Below, one piece after another: positions 62,201 to 64,000 of a DNA stretch of 64,000 bases. The stretch is taken from NCBI RefSeq assembly GCF_024643285.1, contig NZ_JAMSLW010000006.1, positions 124,001 through 188,000 of the forward strand, written 5' to 3'. Origin of the DNA: Parapedobacter lycopersici (GTDB lineage: Bacteria > Bacteroidota > Bacteroidia > Sphingobacteriales > Sphingobacteriaceae). The stretch's first letter is position 1. Each line of letters begins with the position of its first letter. The notes beneath the pieces are model-generated. The model was not told the DNA's origin. It saw nothing but the letters and a program-made list of their open reading frames with translations, and searched no databases. The position numbers and the translations under genes were made by a program.

Positions 62201-62902
62201 TTAATGTTCATGCCCGTGCTCGGCATGAATCTCGAATTTCAGTTCCAGCACATTGTTGCCGGCGAATGTTTCAGCGTAATCGCCGCGGTTCCAGTCGGTC
62301 CGTTCGATCGTTCCCTTTACTCCCGGATCCAGCTTGCGCAGCACATACGTCACCGCTTTGGTGCCGCCTTTATTGTCGTGGCCAATGACGAAGTAACTCA
62401 GGATGCCCGTTGTTTCATATTTCCCGTCCACGGCCGTGCCGTTTCCATAGGTCTGTTCACGGGGTTGGAAAATAGCGCCGCTCTCATCATCCGAATCAGG
62501 ATTCAATGTGAAGTCTCCGCCAATGAGGAAGGCTTTATACTGGTCGGCCGTTGCCTTATCGGTTAGAAAATCCGGCTGGACTTCCCGGCCGTCGTAATCC
62601 CAAGCTTTTAGCCCGATCTTGTAAACGGCGTCTGCTTCGAGGTGCAGGTGGCCATTGGAAGTGGCATTTCCCTGTTCGTCGAATGTAATGCGGATGGATT
62701 CACCCTCGGTACCTCCATCCAGGCCATGGAAATGATCGCCATGCGCTTCAACCGCTTCGCCACTCACCTCAGTGAACGTTAATTCCGCCCGTTGGATACC
62801 TTCGGGAATGGGGCTGCCATCGTCATCCTTGTTGCAGGATGCCAACGCAAAAAGCGTGATTGTAAATAAGGAAAGTACCGCAAGTCTGTTTCGTTTTTTC
62901 AT
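62201..62902 (-). CDS. His-rich secreted lipoprotein
   Basis: 233 residues from the ATG at 62902. The lipobox is LASC (Cys23 or so). The mature protein has scattered histidine clusters (EAHGDHFHG near 55, NGHLHLEA near 80, and HAEHGHEH at the C-terminus), suggesting metal (zinc or similar) binding. YFVIGHDNKGGTKAVTYVLR and the surrounding strands imply a beta fold. No family is recognised. A nested palindrome overlaps its promoter region, which would fit control by a metal-responsive repressor. Confidence 0.8.
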   Translation of the reverse strand: MKKRNRLAVLSLFTITLFALASCNKDDDGSPIPEGIQRAELTFTEVSGEAVEAHGDHFHGLDGGTEGESIRITFDEQGNATSNGHLHLEADAVYKIGLKAWDYDGREVQPDFLTDKATADQYKAFLIGGDFTLNPDSDDESGAIFQPREQTYGNGTAVDGKYETTGILSYFVIGHDNKGGTKAVTYVLRKLDPGVKGTIERTDWNRGDYAETFAGNNVLELKFEIHAEHGHEH

Positions 62903-62941
62903 TGTCATTTACATTTAATTTATAGTTTATGGATTTAATAT

Positions 62942-62980
62942 TGCATCTTAGTTGCATTTGATTAATGCCACAAAGATGCA
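62942..62980. promoter_or_regulatory. Nested inverted repeat upstream of the His-rich lipoprotein
   Basis: TGCATCTT (62942-62949) pairs with AAGATGCA (62973-62980), and inside it GCAT (62954-62957) pairs with ATGC (62965-62968). A -7-like CATCTTTG lies on the minus strand at 62978-62971, within the right arm. Candidate operator. Confidence 0.6.
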
Positions 62981-63108
62981 TTTAAGTTTTTATTCCAGCA
63001 ACTTTTTTTCAATGGATTTATTTTTTCTTTTTGGTATGTCGCATCCGTCCATGTCCGGGCAGGCCGGAAGGCCATTTTTTTGTCACCTTATATCCCGTTT
63101 GGTGTTTG

Positions 63109-63142
63109 TTTGTGGAATTACGCGGATAATACCCTAAATTTG
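63109..63142 (+). promoter_or_regulatory. Promoter of the msrAB-like gene
   Basis: TTTG at 63109-63112, 22-bp spacer, TAAATTTG at 63135-63142; the ATG is 80 bases downstream. Nothing else is visible in the plus-strand part of the 320-bp gap 62903-63222. Confidence 0.65.
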
Positions 63143-63222
63143 TATATGAAGCCACCGCTTCCGGGCACCGGCCGGTAGTTGGCTTTGCATGGAGTAAAAC
63201 GAGTTAATTAAACAGCAACACC

Positions 63223-64000
63223 ATGAAAAAAACAGTCAGCACATCGATCTTATTGGTATTGGGCATGGCCGTAATGGGCAGTGTGCTTTATCATACATTA
63301 AACAAAAAAGAGGTTATGGAAACGGAAGCGAATCAACCAATGGGCAACATCGATTTAACCGCCAATAGCAATACGGCCAACCTGCCGCCGATCAGCCGGT
63401 CTTCAGACGTCATCTATTTTGCGGGGGGGTGTTTCTGGGGCACGGAATATTTCTTCCAGCAGGTCCGCGGTGTTTCGGCCACGGAAGTGGGGTATGCTAA
63501 CGGGAATACCAAAAACCCGACCTATGAAGAGGTTGTGCGCCATAACACCGGTTTTGCCGAAACCGTCAAGGTTACATATGATCCCCGGCAGGTGGACCTG
63601 AACCTGCTGCTCGACCTGTATTTTAAGGCGATTGATCCGACGAGCCTGAACCGGCAGGGAAACGATATCGGTACGCAGTACCGCACAGGCGTTTACTATA
63701 CCCACGAAGACCAGCTGCCCTGGATACAGGCTGCCGTCAAAACGGTGTCGGGTTATTACGATAAACCCGTCGTGGTGGAGGTGCTGCCATTGAAGAATTT
63801 CTACACCGCGGAAGAATACCACCAGGATTACCTGGTGAAGAACCCGAACGGATATTGCCACATCAGTCCAGCGCTGTTTGAATTCGCCCGAAAGGCGAAC
63901 GAAGCGAAAAAGCAGGCGGAAACAACAGCCTATGAAAAACCGGATGATGCTACGCTGCGTAAAGTGCTTTCCCGCGAACAATATGCGGTAACACAGCAAA
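63223..64000 (+). CDS. msrAB: Peptide methionine sulfoxide reductase MsrA-MsrB fusion (5' part)
   Basis: From the ATG at 63223 the frame stays open to the window edge (259 codons). An N-terminal membrane anchor or signal (LLVLGMAVMGSVLYHTL) is followed by the MsrA domain with catalytic Cys70 in YFAGGCFWGTEYFF, RGVSATEVGYANG and DPTSLNRQGNDIGTQYRTGV, and the YHQDYL motif. The end of the window, DDATLRKVLSREQYAVTQ, is the start of an MsrB domain. The fusion reduces both the S and R forms of methionine sulfoxide; the N-terminal anchor places it outside the cytoplasm. The 3' end is missing. Confidence 0.94.
   Translation, partial: MKKTVSTSILLVLGMAVMGSVLYHTLNKKEVMETEANQPMGNIDLTANSNTANLPPISRSSDVIYFAGGCFWGTEYFFQQVRGVSATEVGYANGNTKNPTYEEVVRHNTGFAETVKVTYDPRQVDLNLLLDLYFKAIDPTSLNRQGNDIGTQYRTGVYYTHEDQLPWIQAAVKTVSGYYDKPVVVEVLPLKNFYTAEEYHQDYLVKNPNGYCHISPALFEFARKANEAKKQAETTAYEKPDDATLRKVLSREQYAVTQQ

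Noticed and set aside
62952-63137. 61-codon frame before the msrAB-like gene
   Set aside because: It crosses the promoter of that gene and the operator-like repeat and has no natural pattern.

Overview
The window looks like chromosomal DNA from a Bacteroidota bacterium, most likely Sphingobacteriaceae (a Parapedobacter- or Olivibacter-like genus is my guess and is not tested). The grounds are the many -7 elements of the form TAnnTTTG, abundant short lipoproteins with a Cys lipobox, TPR-containing sensor kinases, an rpsP gene with a long acidic tail, an initiator tRNA with a U1/U72 mismatch and no encoded CCA, and a roughly even base composition. There is no phage, IS element, CRISPR array or rRNA.

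Region 1 (1-19.3 kb) is an accessory surface locus. On the minus strand lie a TPR-CHAT lipoprotein (cut by the window edge) and a PKD-domain protein. Divergent from them run an ECF sigma factor and a membrane-bound TPR anti-sigma-like protein, then a lipoprotein, a collagen-like lipoprotein with 31 unbroken Gly-X-Y triplets, a predicted outer-membrane beta-barrel, a 2688-residue secreted multidomain protein whose start overlaps the barrel stop, and a fibronectin-type-III protein. I read this as a sigma/anti-sigma-controlled cell-surface assembly of unknown function. It is the best candidate here for an undescribed system.

Region 2 (19.4-42.4 kb) is dense in signal transduction. Two LytS-type kinases diverge from each other (one TPR, one beta-propeller) and share one LytTR regulator, followed by a surface-repeat protein and small lipoproteins. 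Two TPR/HisKA_3 kinases bracket one NarL-type regulator, and the regulator and one kinase overlap tail to tail by 38 bp. A P-type cation ATPase, a beta-helix lipoprotein and a fifth orphan kinase follow.

Region 3 (42.4-50.8 kb) mixes decayed and live genes: a UspA remnant, a fatty-acid desaturase pseudogene with at least three lesions beside an intact ketoacyl synthase III, a cold-shock protein, a second RpoD-like sigma factor, a large two-part glycosyltransferase and an intact acyl-CoA desaturase.

Region 4 (51-64 kb) is mostly housekeeping: tRNA-fMet, era, rpsP, rimM, a SAM-I riboswitch with metF, glnS, an Lrp regulator, tRNA-Leu, a VOC protein, a MarR operon, a YdeI-type protein, a His-rich lipoprotein and the start of msrAB. 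Its intergenic DNA holds notable structure: an inverted array of 11-bp-phased TTCGG/CGAA units at 61.9-62.1 kb, a 22-bp perfect palindrome, and a palindrome across the MarR promoter.
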